Below are positions 34,402 to 47,581 of a stretch of 64,000 nucleotides of DNA, piece after piece; within the stretch, counting starts at the first letter, position 1, and each line of letters starts with the position of its first letter. The stretch is taken from positions 160,474,333 through 160,538,332 of the forward strand of contig CM060681.1 in the NCBI GenBank assembly GCA_030686995.1, given 5' to 3'. This DNA is from Artemisia argyi. Lineage: Eukaryota > Streptophyta > Magnoliopsida > Asterales > Asteraceae. The notes under the pieces are model-generated. The model did not search any database. It worked only from the letters and a program-made list of their open reading frames with translations, and was not told the DNA's origin. Made by a program: the position numbers and the translations under genes.

Positions 34402-35209
34402 TCTAAATTCAGGTTATGCTCGTAAAACTTAACGTGTTGTGGGTATGAGTATATTGCAATTGCTTTCATAAATAACATCCGGTGTGTGATTCATCTAACC
34501 GATAAAGCATAATTCTTGGACTTACGCCTGACTGAAATTATCATTCTATATTGCAGTTGCTGTCAAAGAGGCACGCAACCACGAGTCAAGTTTTTTAACA
34601 GACTTCCGAGAACAAAAGTTGGAGCTGCATGGTATGTGCTTTGTTAGCTAAAAAGTAATGGTATAATAAATGGACTTGCTCAAACTGGTAAGTAACTTAT
34701 TTTGATGGTTCATATGGGTTTGGTAATAGGTCACCGTAAATGATGATGAATCACGGTGGAAGAGTAGTTATGGAGTTAATGTCGTAAGGGGTATGCTTGG
34801 TTTACCAGGAGAATACAACCATCGTCATCATAGGCATGAGTCTGTACACATTCAAAAACAAGTTGTAGCAAATTTTGAACGACATAGGGATCCTTTTGAT
34901 TGTACCGAACAATTTTATTTGTAATGTTCTCTACTAGCTGGGCAACATATATAAATTGAATGCATAACATCACTATGCCAGTTCACAACTTTATTGACTC
35001 TTACCTCAGTTAATGCATACTTTCATTTGTTTTATAAGAAGTAAATTCTGAGTTGCATTTAAAGTTGGACCAAACTTTTTTATCTGCCCATTTTTCAAAC
35101 TATTAAACACACACTTGACACATTGTATCCTTAAATGTCAAATTATGATTCATGACACACTACTACACCAGAATATGCACACTACTACACTAGAATATGC
35201 ACATCACAG

Positions 35210-35402
35210 AAAAAAAAAAAAAAAAAAAAAAAAAACCTCGCCAGGCCGCAACGCGGTTGGCCGCCGCCATACTTGGTAAATACTAAAGTTAGTGTTCAAA
35301 ACCACCATTCAAATACCTTAAATATACCTATTTATTTATATACCATAAACTCATCCAAAAAACAGGCTCGCCCGCAACGCGGCGTAACGTCGCCATTCTA
35401 GT
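35210..35402 (+). repeat. Two Helitron-type 3' ends in tandem
   Basis: The segment 35236-35277 (after 26 A) and the segment 35363-35402 (after CCAAAAAACAGG) both read CTCGCC..CCGCAACGCGG..CGCCAT and end in CTTGG and CTAG respectively. The CCGC/GCGG arms can pair. Two similar termini 125 bp apart suggest an acquired second end or two adjacent insertions. Confidence 0.45.
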
Positions 35403-35555
35403 TAATTATAAATTTCCATTATTAGCCACGCCCAAGGGACAACGATTGTAATAAACTATTATAGAGCATTTTAGAAAGCTAACACGCAACCTAAGTCATT
35501 TAAAATATCAACAATTCAAGATTGTCACTCCACCTTTTAAAATCAAACAAGCGGG

Positions 35556-35720
35556 GTAGCCCGCGCTTTGCCGCGGATTTGTTATTTTTTTTATGGTGTT
35601 GTATTTTTCTTTGTATTTTTGTTTTGTTTTTTTTTAAACAAAAATGAATGACCGCATAATAAAAATTTTTTGTGCAAGTTTTGTATTTTTTTTATTTAAG
35701 GAAAATTATTCATAGTTTCA

Positions 35721-35762
<42 letters not shown>

Positions 35763-35895
35763 CAGTACATCTGCTACAGTAACGTACAACATGGGACAGC
35801 ACACATGTTACTGTTTAGTCAACTGTGCGGTACAACTCTTTTAAGCACGTCTGCTACAGTAAAATCCTGCCTTTTTAATATATTTATAATTTGTG
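35556..35895 (-). mobile_element. Short non-autonomous Helitron, minus strand (candidate)
   Basis: On the minus strand the 3' end reads CCGCGGCAAAGCGCGGG (a stem with CCGCG/CGCGG arms) then CTACCCCGCTTG, next base T. The body holds TACTGTAGCAGAYGT words in both halves and a 37-base homopolymer (A on the plus strand, 35722-35758). The presumed 5' end is near 35895. CTTG rather than CTRR at the terminus weakens the call. Confidence 0.4.
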
Positions 35896-36245
35896 AACTC
35901 AGCTGATCATTATTCATGTTTTAAACTATACCAAACTCACGATTAGTATGTTTTATAATATTTAACCTCTTAAGACCAAGTGTATTACGGAGTATTTAAC
36001 CATAAACTTCACACAGTATCATGGGCGGTTTTGGGCCGGCGCACCATCAGCAACCGAGCCGGGCCCAACCCACTAAGGGGCACGAAAATTTTTTATACCC
36101 ATTATATGTACTAGGCCCAATTTTTTGTAGAAGTAATACTTTTGTTGCAAGAATGAATTTTGTTCGTATTTTTGGCTTTTCGTACTTGATTATAGTCTAT
36201 AGATATTATAATATATAGGGGCTTTTTTTTTCTCGTGTCGGGCCT

Positions 36246-37840
36246 AATAATAATAATAATAATGAAAACTTATCAACACAATGCAAGACAATAAGTAATG
36301 GAAAGATCAAACCAGACACGATGATTTATAGTAGTTTAGCACGAAACTTCTTTTCACCCTACTCCACTCCCCGAGTTTCCTACTCAAGATTTCCTTCACT
36401 ACTTCAACAAGCTCCCATCTTGATGAAGAAAACCTTACAACGTCGTTTACAAGTTTACAGATACTAAGCTAGATATCGAGTTCTTCTTCGGGTAAAACCA
36501 AACCCGTTGTGTTTTAAAGCCCAAATATAACAACCTATAACCCTTGTATTTTTAGGCCTAAACACATCAAAATGATGACCCTTGTGTTTTAAACTCTAGT
36601 TTGGAATATAATGTGTGATACAATGTACATGGTGTTGTATAATGGTGATACAAGGCATGATTGTCTAATGGATCATCAAGAACTCTATGCTTGATATGGT
36701 TGATCTTCTCTTGATAAGAAGATTTCAGTTGATAAAGATGACAAGAGCTCTAAGCTTGTTGTGGCGGATCTTCACATGCTAGTATGTTTTCAATGGATGA
36801 AGATGACAAGAGCTCTAAGCTTGTTTTGATGGATCTTTACATGCACATATGCTTTCAATAAATGAGAGTTAGAAGTATTATGATCCAGGGTTAGTGAGTG
36901 TTTCGAAGACTTGAGAATGCCTAACATTGCATTGCAAGAGCTTAGTTTGAATGGTGGCCAAATGAGTTGTTTAAATAGGCAAACAAAGTGTTCTCAGGCA
37001 CCGACGGATCCACGAATCCTAATAAGATTTGGGTCCTGTTCAGGATCCGTATGCCTCTGATTTTGACAAAAAATTTCATACCTTTTGAATTGTCATCCAA
37101 CAAGTGTTGGCTGTTGTTCATTTTTTTAGTTTTTAGAGATAATTAATTGGGGAAAACACACTTGATTTGACCACGGTGTGTACCCCCCTTAACTTAACCT
37201 CTATTATGTAAGGGGGCCTTCGGTGGAATAAATGAGAGTGCGGGAAAAGCAGCACACTTGATGCTTATCTAAAGTGTTGAACACTCTAGACCCAAACATG
37301 GTTTATGACACGTTTAATGCAAAAATACATAATATGTTTTCCTAAAAGTTTGAATTAGTTTGACTTACACTAAAGAGAGTGTGTTTATCTTTTTAAACAA
37401 ATAACGTACAGTAATTTGAAAGACTTCCTTAAGAGGAAGGTTCTTGCTAATTGGAAAATGCATGATTAAAACATTTTATTTGAAGAAATTTTTAAAAATA
37501 TGATATTAAAATTAACGCATCATATTATAAAATATGAAAGTACGATTTATTGTAAATGATGAAAATCATTTTGATGCATATGATAGAGCTTGATTGAGTA
37601 TATGAGCAAGTTTAAAATGTGTTAGATGTTTAGTCTATGTACAAACCATATTTTATTTAATGTTTTAAAACATCATGACTATAGAACACATTCAAAACAT
37701 TCTTAATAGTTTGTTAAATGTTTTGATAATAATGCAACATAACAAACATAGTCGAACTTGTGTATAAGCACGAGAAGACTTGATACTTCAAAGACGAGAA
37801 GTGTTGAGGAATGTATGTTTTGACAATTTATTGATTTTTA
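36246..37840. other. Intergenic; TAA microsatellite and a tandem repeat
   Basis: No gene seen. A (TAA)n run lies at 36246-36262. An imperfect tandem repeat (about 36738-36860) is built on AAGATGACAAGAGCTCTAAG, present twice about 64 bp apart. Confidence 0.5.
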
Positions 37841-37851
37841 CGCATTATACG

Positions 37852-38000
<149 letters not shown>

Positions 38001-38339
38001 CAAGTTGCATACTTTTTCATCATTAAAACTTAAAAAACCGTTTACATTAAATATCTTCATAAAAGACCGTTATATATTTTTCATCATTAAAACTGATTGC
38101 GGTAACATTCACAAACAAGGCAAGATCTACACACAAACAAAGAGTATTACTTCATTTATTTATTTATAGAAACTTAGTACGAGTACATGTAACGGAGAAA
38201 ATACAACGACATAAATCTTCATCTTTTTAATGTAAATGAAGAGACAAAAACATAACCAAAAAATAAAAATAACATTACGTAAACATTACAACTTCATGTA
38301 ATTTAACAAAACAGATCATAATAGTTATGGAAAGACTAA

Positions 38340-38520
38340 GGTGGTGTTTGAGTTAGCTTATATTCTGAGCTAATCGGCCTATGAGCTTGAGCTTATTCAT
38401 GGACGCATAAGCTCAAATTAAAGTAATATGCTCAGAAGCAGAAAAAAATAATAAGCTTTTTGGCTTTTCCAATCTCAATAGGCCAATAAGCCCATAAAAT
38501 AATCTAAGCAAACACCCGTT
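38340..38520. mobile_element. hAT-like MITE, about 180 bp
   Basis: Imperfect terminal inverted repeats (GGTGGTGTTTGAGTTAGCTT and the complement of AACGGGTGTTTGCTTAGATT) enclose AGCTTAT/ATAAGCT-rich sequence without an ORF. It lies just 3' of the 70-residue gene at 38544-38756, probably in or near its 3' untranslated region. No clear 8-bp target duplication. Confidence 0.55.
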
Positions 38521-38543
38521 AAAAAGCCTTTCCATCTTGACCA

Positions 38544-38756
38544 TCAACCACCACTAGTCATAGTGGTTATGGGCGATGCCACGGGGGCAGAATCGTCATC
38601 TTTCTTGATGATACCTAAGTAACCGACAGCTCTCGAGGCTGCAGAAACTAACGTTTCTGCAATCCCTCCAAAAATCTGAGCTATGATTCTTCCCCTTACC
38701 GGTTGGAAAGCCGTTGTAGGCTTCTTCACTAGTGGCCCTGTAAAATTAGCCGCCAT
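38544..38756 (-). CDS. Small basic protein, 70 aa, paralogue 1
   Basis: Intronless host gene. The protein starts MAANFTGPLVKKPTTAFQ, has a conserved PVRGRIIAQIFGGIAETL core and an A/S-rich helix (VSAASRAVGYLG), and ends in an acidic-to-polar tail (KKDDDSAPV..). It has no signal peptide or catalytic motif. The core could form an amphipathic helix with two phenylalanines. The ATG is favoured because the paralogue at 51067-51279 starts at the same residue and has the same length; about half the residues are identical. A TATA-type box (CCTATAAAAC on the minus strand, about 39286-39295) lies some 530 bp upstream in a block shared with the paralogue. I do not recognise the family. The conserved length and spacing argue for a real gene. 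Confidence 0.65.
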   Translation of the reverse strand: MAANFTGPLVKKPTTAFQPVRGRIIAQIFGGIAETLVSAASRAVGYLGIIKKDDDSAPVASPITTMTSGG

Positions 38757-38872
38757 AGTTCAAAAATCGCACTTTCTGGACGGTTTTTATCGGTTTTTCA
38801 AGTAATTGTTGTTAGTAAAAGAAATAAAAAAAGGATTTGCTCTTAGAATATAAAGAATTAAAAAACAGGAAG

Positions 38873-38903
<31 letters not shown>
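38873..38903. repeat. Poly-A tract, 31 A, in the leader of the 70-aa gene
   Basis: Lies about 120 bp upstream of the start codon (poly-U on the sense strand), within the inferred 5' leader. The paralogue lacks it. Confidence 0.85.
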
Positions 38904-38905
<2 letters not shown>

Positions 38906-39282
38906 GTATAGAAGGGGGTTTAAAAGAGATGAAAAATAAAATCAAGGGAAATGAAAACTAACAAAAAAGTTTTTAAAAAGAGGATCAAAACTGAGTTGAA
39001 ATATGAATATATCTACGGAACTTTTTGTATCAAAACAAGTACGGCTAGGGATATTTTGGTCATGATAATGCAACGATTTAATCGAGTGGACACTTGATTT
39101 AGAGAGAATTATGGCAATGAAGGTGGTGCATATTCTGGGTGTGGATTGTGGAATGAATAAATTTTGTATATTGAACTAATTGAAGGGTTTAATTGAGTGT
39201 TGATTTGTAAATTTGTGTGTGTTTCGTGGGATACTTACAACACAAAGCAAGGGGCGATGAATGAATTGAAACAATCAGTTCG

Positions 39283-39300
39283 CTAGTTTTATAGGCAGGG
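39283..39300 (-). promoter_or_regulatory. Core promoter of 70-aa gene 1
   Basis: The plus strand reads AGTTTTATAGGCAGGG, so the minus strand has a TATAAAA box. The TTTATAGGCA block is also present upstream of the paralogue (51734-51743), where the rest of the flank has diverged. Confidence 0.45.
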
Positions 39301-40354
39301 TTTGACCTTCGACGGTGCTAAACTGAAAATGAGTTTGTGTAAGATGTGAAGTAATGATAACTTCTAGAGCAAGGCAGGTGTGGTATAACAACTGTCAGCT
39401 GGACAGTAGACAAGCGTCATCACCAATCTAATTAAATAGTTCATACATAAGAAGAACATTAGTTTCGATAGTATTTTCTTTTTTTCATTGAATGCACTTG
39501 CGGGTGTATTAATGCATGTTCTGTAAAAAGTTAGCATATACTGGTAATTCAATTAGAGTCATATCTCACAATCCTCAAGTTTTCACGTTCATAAAAATAC
39601 AAGTAAATGACCGGATTGCTGTATGTAACACGAGTCACATGATATCTTGTATAAATGTTATCATGCATGTTGAGATAAAATGAACGGATAAGATACATAT
39701 GTTGAAAGGAATGTATATCATTCGTAAACGATGATGTAAATGTTTATATGGTAAAAAAGTTACTCACTTGTCAACTATGTACGTGGATCCTACCTTCATC
39801 CTATCTTATTTGAGTACAATAATAGTTTTCCTCTAATCATCTGGTTTTATGTCATCTCGAATCATCTTGACATGTAAATCATCCTTTTTCTTCATATTAT
39901 AATTGAAATATCCCCCTCTATGTTTTAGGAAACTATTTTAATCTCTTAACCATGTTTTCCTCAATATAATTGAAATTATCTCAAACTCTTGCAAATTTTC
40001 AACATCAAATGGAATATGATTTACACAAACTATTCCGTATTACTCAAGAACCTCAATATTGTCAAATATCAAATGTTAACATCGAACAAAATCCCCCAAA
40101 AGGATGCCATGGTTCATTAAACTCTAGTAGTCTTGTACCATTTTACAACAGTTCACAAAATTTCAAGAAGGTATCCTGTTACTCATCTATTAAACGACCG
40201 AGGTATGAATTCTGACAAATACAGAATACGTCTCTTATAAATCCCAGACCACACTATCTTACAGCAGTCGAATAAAATTTCTCATCACCAAACTATAAAT
40301 TTAACAAGTTTTATGGTCAAAGAGACTAAACTATCACAAATGAGAGTTGATATG
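39301..40354. other. Intergenic, no gene recognised
   Basis: AT-rich sequence between the first 70-aa gene and the 8-kb LTR element. One plus-strand frame (39970-40215, 81 codons) is open but shows no family feature, so I do not call it. Confidence 0.45.
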
Positions 40355-41143
40355 TGTTAGAATATGGACATTATTTTAGTAGTCGTGTGTTAGGATCGAA
40401 CTCGAGATCACGGGATTGCACACAATACGTATGAAGAGAAAATGTAATAATTATTTATAAGATGTTATAATTAATTATTAAACACAAAACAAATAAATAA
40501 TAATTAGTATTATTGATTAATGACTAATTAATTATTAAACGAAGATTAGGAAAGTAATACTAGACAAAACATGGAAACAAGAGAAGGTTCCGGATCCCTC
40601 TTGGAGGTTCCAAACCGATCGGCAAAGGGCAAGGGATAACCTCCTTTGTGCCTTGAGCTCCAAGTTTTGTGTAGTATATAAGCAAACACAAGATGTAGGT
40701 TTTTCTCATAACTTGTACACACACATCTTGGTGTTTTCTCCTCTCCTTCTTTTCTTGTTCGATCCATCTAAATAAATCCCTAAGGATTTCGATTTTCATA
40801 GATCTAAAAAAGGTTTTGTGTTTATTACTTGCATAAACTTTTTCTTGAATTAGTACGTGTGTACAAGAACGTGATTCAAACACATTATTGTTTGATTCTT
40901 GGATTGAATTACAAAAAGGTAAGGGGTAATTCTTATAATCCTTATAAACCCTAATTAGGGTTCTTGGTTCCGGAAAGATTGCTTTTGATTCTTGTTCGGG
41001 CTAGAATCATAAAGGTATGTTTACTATTTATGTTTTGATTAATTAATTACATATTATGGTCTTGTTATTATTGCTTCCGCTATATGCTCACTTTGATGTA
41101 CTTGGTTTATTTATATGAAGGTCATGATATAATAATTCCAACA
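40355..41143 (+). repeat. 5' LTR of the LARD-like element
   Basis: TGTTAGAATATGGAC.. to ..AATTCCAACA. Contains a TATA box (GTAGTATATAAGC, 40671-40683) and the 17-bp palindrome AAACCCTAATTAGGGTT (40946-40962). ORFs inside are repeated exactly in the 3' LTR and are incidental. Confidence 0.92.
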
Positions 41144-41144
41144 G

Positions 41145-41158
41145 TGGCATCTAGAGCC
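41145..41158 (+). promoter_or_regulatory. Primer-binding-like site
   Basis: TGGCATCTAGAGCC resembles the initiator-methionine tRNA site TGGTATCAGAGCC with one substitution and one inserted T, one base after the LTR end. Confidence 0.55.
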
Positions 41159-44100
41159 GTTATAATGTGTAATTAATTATCGCAACGCATAAAAATTGGA
41201 TTTTGATTCGTATAGTTACATGTTTTTTTAGGGTTTATGTTTTATCCCTAACCCTAATTTTTGGGTTGAATGACCTAAGGGGTTTTTAGGGTTTTGCTTT
41301 TATTTTTTTTTAAAATCTATTTAGAAACCCTAAGATGTCATGTAATTGTTATGCGTTTTAGTAAACGATCTTGGTGCAATATGTTAATTGTTAAGCTAAA
41401 TCCATGAAAAGTGCATATTTGCATGGATTTTTATATTGTGTTATAATTTACATGGTTTAAATTGTTATATGTATTAATGGTTAAGTTATACTAAAACATG
41501 TAAATTTTATAGATGTCGAATTGGGGAAGACTCCAATATTAAGTAATCAATTATGTGCTATGTGGTATTGATTTAATTTTGGCTTACGCAATCGATTTAT
41601 CGATGTATGTGGCTCTTTTTCCAAGAAAAAGAAAGCCCTAATTGAATTAATACGTTATACACCTAGATTTGATTATTAATAGGACTTTTGAATAAGATTT
41701 GCATGTGGCTACATGTTTTATACATATTTAATTGTTATGATTATGTATATGTGTTTATTTAGTTGTTTTATTTTTTATTGTTAATTACTTGTTTTGTTTA
41801 TTTATTGTGTTAGACATGTTTATATAAACGAAAAGGGTAATTTTTTGAATAGAAAAATAATACGGACTAAATAAATGGCGAAATTGTTTTGGTTTTTAAG
41901 AGTTTAAAGTTCAAAGGATTGGTTGATTGATGTTTTTGTACGTAATGGTTAAATAGGCTCGACCGAAGTTTACACACTATAAGATGGGTATAAGGATGGC
42001 ATCGCATTAAATTGTGGCCTTAGATAGACAACATTCATGTCTTAACGCTCGTTTGTGTGTAAATTAGACTTACCGAACAACCATTACATGTACATTGTCA
42101 TCTTAAGGGTGAATAATCCACAATTCCACAATGATTATCCGAAACACTAAGCTTTCGGGCTTATGCAAAAGTACGATATAGTGGACGATAATTGATGGTT
42201 ATTCTTTAATTGGTGAACCCGATACCTCAATCAAAACTTTGTTATTTTACTCTTAAGATAATTGGTAATAAAAATGTTTTGTAAAACCAATGTTATGAAG
42301 TTGTATGCATGCTTCTTCATACATTATTTTGATCACATCAAAATAGTTAATACCCTTATAAAATTAAGTTGAATGCCATCTAATTAAGAACACTTGAAGT
42401 TGTAATTTACGTCATGTGAGACTTGGCGAGATTGCAATGGAGAGGTAAATTTCATAAATTCATTGCTAGCAGATCAACTGATGTGATGGATTTGTGAGTT
42501 TACAGTTTTTAAGTTAGACGACTTAAATTGAGTAGGAAGTGAGACTTGGACTCAAGGCATTAAGATGGGGATCAAACATGCTTACATTACAAATGTTTTG
42601 TGATTGTAAATCCCATAAATCTAGGAATTGCAATATGATATTGGCAATTATTGTACGACAATTACCTTGTTGAATACTATCATTACTAGCAGATCAACTG
42701 ATGTAATGGTACTATGTCAATTTAGGATCTTAGCTTTAAGAAAATACTACGGTTTATATGAATATTTACCAATGGGTATTTTATTTTCTTAAAGATCTAA
42801 TTATCGAAAATACTGAAATTGAATTTTGTAATTCGTTTTAATGTATTAATGCAACGTTCAAACCGTAAACGTATTTTGAGCTTTGGTAAATTGATCTAGT
42901 TCTGTTTTCAAACAAATGTTTGATTAAGAAATATTTACTTAAAAGACAAAAGAAGTCTCCTTTCTATGAAGGAAGAGTGAGACACAATCCTATTCCTTTT
43001 CATGAATGAGAAAGGATAATAGGAATATTAGATATGCCTAAATTCTAATATAACTCATAGCAAATGTTTAATGGTTAAGAAAATTGCATACATTTTTCAT
43101 AGAAATTTTATCATCCTCATTCGGTGATCAAATTCTTAGTAACAAATATGATATTTGGTTAATAGAAAATTATGTATGACATTTTATGAGTTATTATAAT
43201 TAGAAGCTAGACTAATTACTGCAAAATGTTTAAAGACAAACTAGTTGTTTTTACGATTTTAAAGGTGCTACATACATTGTAAGATGGTAGACTTATTAAG
43301 GAAGAAATTGCATGCCCAATTTTCAAGTTAATAGCATTTGGTGGATAGTCCATCATTTACGTAGTAGAATACACTTTTAGTGCATAAGTAATTGTTACGT
43401 ATGGACATTTAAAGGTGTAGGAAAGTTAAAAGCACAATATTTGCTTTCACTAGATATGAAACATTTACAATGTTGTCAAATTCAGTGGGAGTATTGTGTA
43501 CTTATTACTGGATAAGAAATTATTGTAATGATCTTTAATTCAGTGGGAGTTACAAGCTTTGACATCTTGGTAGCTAAAGATAATTACTTTCCAAGTGTAG
43601 ACACTCATACTTTTAAGGATAGTCTTGTACGTTTCCTTACTAGACATTGCTGTTTTACATATATTTGACACAATCATATTGAACACATAAACAAATGCAT
43701 GGCGTGTTGTTTATCAACTATATGAGTTTGTTCCATGCACAAGTGGGAGAAATGTTATCTTAATTGTGTGCAAGAAACAACTCATAGAGATATGATTCAA
43801 TGGATTCTCTTGACTACAAGGTAAGAGAATAATATTCTAATATTAATTCAAGAAACACTTGATGTTACAATTTATGTTATGTGAGACTTAACTAGATTGC
43901 AACAACAAGGTGAATTTCATATTTCATTACTAGCAGATCAACTGATGTAATTGAACTATGAGAATTTGCAGTTTCTAAATTAGAATTATGTTCTGATATG
44001 AATTATACTAGGCTAATTCAAGAAACACTTGGTGTTACAATTTATGTTATGTGAGAGCTTAGCTAGATTGTAACAACAAGGTAAATTTCATATTTCATTA

Positions 44101-47100
44101 CTAGCAGATCAACTGATGTAATTGAACTATGAGAATTTGTAGTTTCTAAATTAGATATCTATTAGAACATGTGTCAATATGATATCAAGACTACTTTAAT
44201 TTATAGATTTATGAATTCATGGAATGACATAAATTAATAAAGTAATCTAATGTTGCTTCAATATGAATAATTATGTGTTCGTGGAATGACATAAATAAAT
44301 GAATAAATAATGTTCATAATTACTTTAGTTAAACATGTTTATGTTTCATAGTAAAGATATAAACATAAAGTCTTTTAATTGTTACAAGACTTGTAATAAA
44401 GTAAGACGTTATCTTGTTGTGTCTTTTAATTAAGACATATACATGAAGTTATTAATTGTTAAATAACTTATAACGTATAGTGGGATTATAACAGTTTATG
44501 TTTTTCTTGTAAAGACATAGACATGAAGTAACTTTGTAAAAGTACTTGTGTTATAAGGCATGTAATAGGCTTGGAAATTATTATACCATTAAAATGGATT
44601 AGTTGGTAAATAGACAAGTCAAAAGGAATATGGTTATCTTTAATATTGTTAGATTGTCTTACAATATTAATACTAATGAAATATCAAATGTTTATGGTAT
44701 GTTCAGTTAGGAAAATCAAACTCTTGTTATATTGTTTGATTAAAGATAACTATGACTTCTTTTCTTCCGAATGTTATCAAGGTTAGAATGTTGAGTATGA
44801 CTTGGACATATTTAATAAAACTCCAACATAGAAGATTAATAAGACATTATCATATGATGGAATGTGATGAATGTGATGAATCACATTAAGTCTTAAATTG
44901 AAGTTCCAAATTTGTTTAACTGCTTATGAAGAGGTTACTAACAAAGTTAAGTCAGAAACTGTCAATATGTATTTGTAATATCCCAAAAGAGAATATTGTA
45001 TTATTGCTTAATTTGATAAGTATTTAAAGATAGTCTTTAAATTGCTAAAAGCAAGTGGGAGTTTTGATCTTTAAAAGATAAAATTATAAAGATACATAAT
45101 CTTCTAAAATACACTAGTAAATATCATGATGAAGTTTGACATTTAAATGTTAAATCTCAAGATGATAAAGATTGATATTTAAATGTTAAATCTCAAGATA
45201 ATGGAATTATCATTCATAGAATAGCAATATATCTCAGATATTTGATTAATATGCTGAGGGATATGATTTACAGGATTATTGTAAACCTGATAATCATTAT
45301 GATACATTACCAAATATGAAGTTGGGTAAAGTATACATGATATGAATGATTAAGATGCTGTCCATAAAGATAATCAATTTTTGAAATTTGATTTATCTTA
45401 ATAGTAAGACTAGAAAATGAAGATGAGTTTCTTCAAAGATTTGGTAACCTTTTTTTGGTTTAAATCTTTGTATAGAAATCATATGGACAATGTTGTACAC
45501 GTATTTAATGTATGTTTTATGACAAGATTATTAATCATATTTAAGCAATTAACTGTGATTGAATATTCTATTATAGACACATTAAATATATAAAGATTAT
45601 GATTGTCATATTGAGTTTCATTTATATGAAATTGACAATTGAATATCAAAACTCTTTCATGAGTGATTACTTGAGCGAGGACGATGAGTAATCAAAAGGA
45701 GTTTATGAATTCAAATAAATCTTTGAAAGTGTACATGGTGCAATGACCCATGGATGGATAAATGCATGCATCTAGAAGATAACTCTTATGTTTAATTATT
45801 AAATTCATGTTTTGATTTATAATTGAAATAAGATAATTTCTAAGTATTCCTAAAAGCTAGTGGGAGTATTATGTTTAATTTCTTAAATCATATATGTTGT
45901 AGAACATATGAAAAGTAATATTCCATATAAGTAAATGTTAAGTCTTAGAATGGAATGAAACTTTAAAGATTTAGAAAATAAGACATATAACCTTGGAATC
46001 AATGTTAATTGTTGAAACATGTGCGGTAAATAAATCTAATATATAACATGATATATTATTTGGAAAGTCTGAATAGATATGTATGACATGAATAAAATCT
46101 AAGTATGACTCAAAGATTTTTCATGTACATCATGTTTTGTTGTATCATGCTTGATTACAAGATGATTTGGCAATATTAATATCTAAATAAAAGTTATTAG
46201 ATAACTTGTGTAATATTCTAAAAAGAATATGTTTGATTATAGAATTACATCCTAAAATCTGGAATAGCTTCCAAATTCTATAGATGAACAATTTTTCAAT
46301 GGTTGTGAAAATTGTCATAGCTAACAAACTTGAAAGTTTGAAGGGCATCAAACATTACACAATAGATATTATGGTTTACGGAAAGTTTTAATAGCATATT
46401 GTTGTTGCATACAATGATGCAAATGAAATTGAGATGACACTCAATGCTAGTTATGGTAAGGATTTCATCCTTGGCTATTACTAGTCATGCTTACTAAAAG
46501 CATAGTTGCATTATACATTAAAAGAATAAGAATACTTTAAACTTTAAAATGTTTGGAAGTTTAATTATCATAAATTAGTGGTTAAGGATGTATCACATTT
46601 TTATGAAATATGGCATTATCAAAATAGTTGAATATGCACATATAAGAATTTCAATAGTTGAATTCTTGAAATAAGTATTCTTAAAATTCCGATAGGTCAA
46701 AGTTGGATGATTTATGTTTTGTCAACAAGTATGAATGTCATTGCTTGAGACATAATTCATCAACAAGAGTTATCATGCATTGATCTATTTAGTATTTGGA
46801 TAAGGGATGTTAAACAATTATTATGACAAATTGAAATACATGGTATGTTTAATTTATAATAAATTGTATCCTATATTTGTATGTTTAAATCCATGAATAA
46901 AGGTTATTCTTAAATTGTCCGTTGTCAGTTAATAATATGGGAATATTATTAAATTAAGACAAATCTGAAGGTTGGTATAATATACTTAAAGTATATTGAT
47001 GCGTAGTCATGCCATTTCAGATGATATTCGATGATACTGAATATAGGACTTATCCCAACTACATGATGTTACTTTATGGATTTTGTTATTAAGTAAATCA

Positions 47101-47581
47101 TGAGAAGTTATCCTCAGACTTGAGATGCAAGATAAGTGTCATGAATGTAGTACATTTTTGTGAAACAACTTAACGCTATCCGTAACTGGTAGTCATAAGG
47201 GTTGTTTTCGGAAGTGTTACAAAGTTTGTGGGTTTTGCTTGTAGTCAAGATAGAATTTGTTCCTTCAAATTTATTTTTGGAGTTTAATACTGCTGGGCCC
47301 CTCGTAGGGTTGGTAAGATGCATGTACGGCCGTACCCAATATCTTCCCTGAATATGTTCAGAAGATTTGGTAATCTTGATCAATCATAAACAACGAGAAA
47401 CAGAATGGTTAATTAAGGAATGACTTTAATCCATATCCTTATTAACGTGGTATTAGAAACAAAAGGATAATAATAATGAGAAATCATTAAAAGGTTTTCC
47501 AGGAGCCTTACTCGAGATCGTACTAGAGGCATCGGCGTGTTGCAAGACGCTAACCGATGTGATCACACTATTAAAATATGT
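41159..47581 (+). other. Internal region of the LARD-like element
   Basis: AT-rich and without a coding frame. Blocks containing CTAGCAGATCAACTGATGTA recur at about 42385-42520, 42655-42725, 43848-43988 and 44017-44160; the last two are near-identical over about 140 bp. AGTGGGAG words like the polypurine tract recur at 43484, 43542, 43742, 45054 and 45859. A short duplication (ATTTAAATGTTAAATCTCAA) lies at about 45137-45196. These repeats suggest a structured RNA or slippage products, not genes. Confidence 0.6.

Larger units (their letters stand above)
28900..35402 (+). mobile_element. Helitron-like element carrying gene fragments (candidate)
   Basis: The proposed 3' end is the GC-rich CCGCAACGCGG hairpin followed by CATTCTAG at 35402, with T as the next base. 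CTRR after a short hairpin and insertion before T are Helitron hallmarks. Upstream lie exon-like pieces of apparently different genes (exon clusters at 29.1-31.6 kb, an RS-domain fragment at 33.0-33.3 kb, an ABC-transporter-like fragment at 34.25-34.40 kb), as expected after gene capture. No Rep/helicase is present. The 5' TC end was not located, so the left border is arbitrary. Confidence 0.35.

Noticed and set aside
39970..40215. 81-codon plus-strand ORF
   Set aside because: Open but AT-rich, without family similarity, conserved paralogue or promoter.
40546..40883. 73- and 107-codon minus-strand ORFs, repeated at 47785-48122
   Set aside because: They are inside the LTRs, identical because the LTRs are identical, and overlap the TATA box and transcript start.
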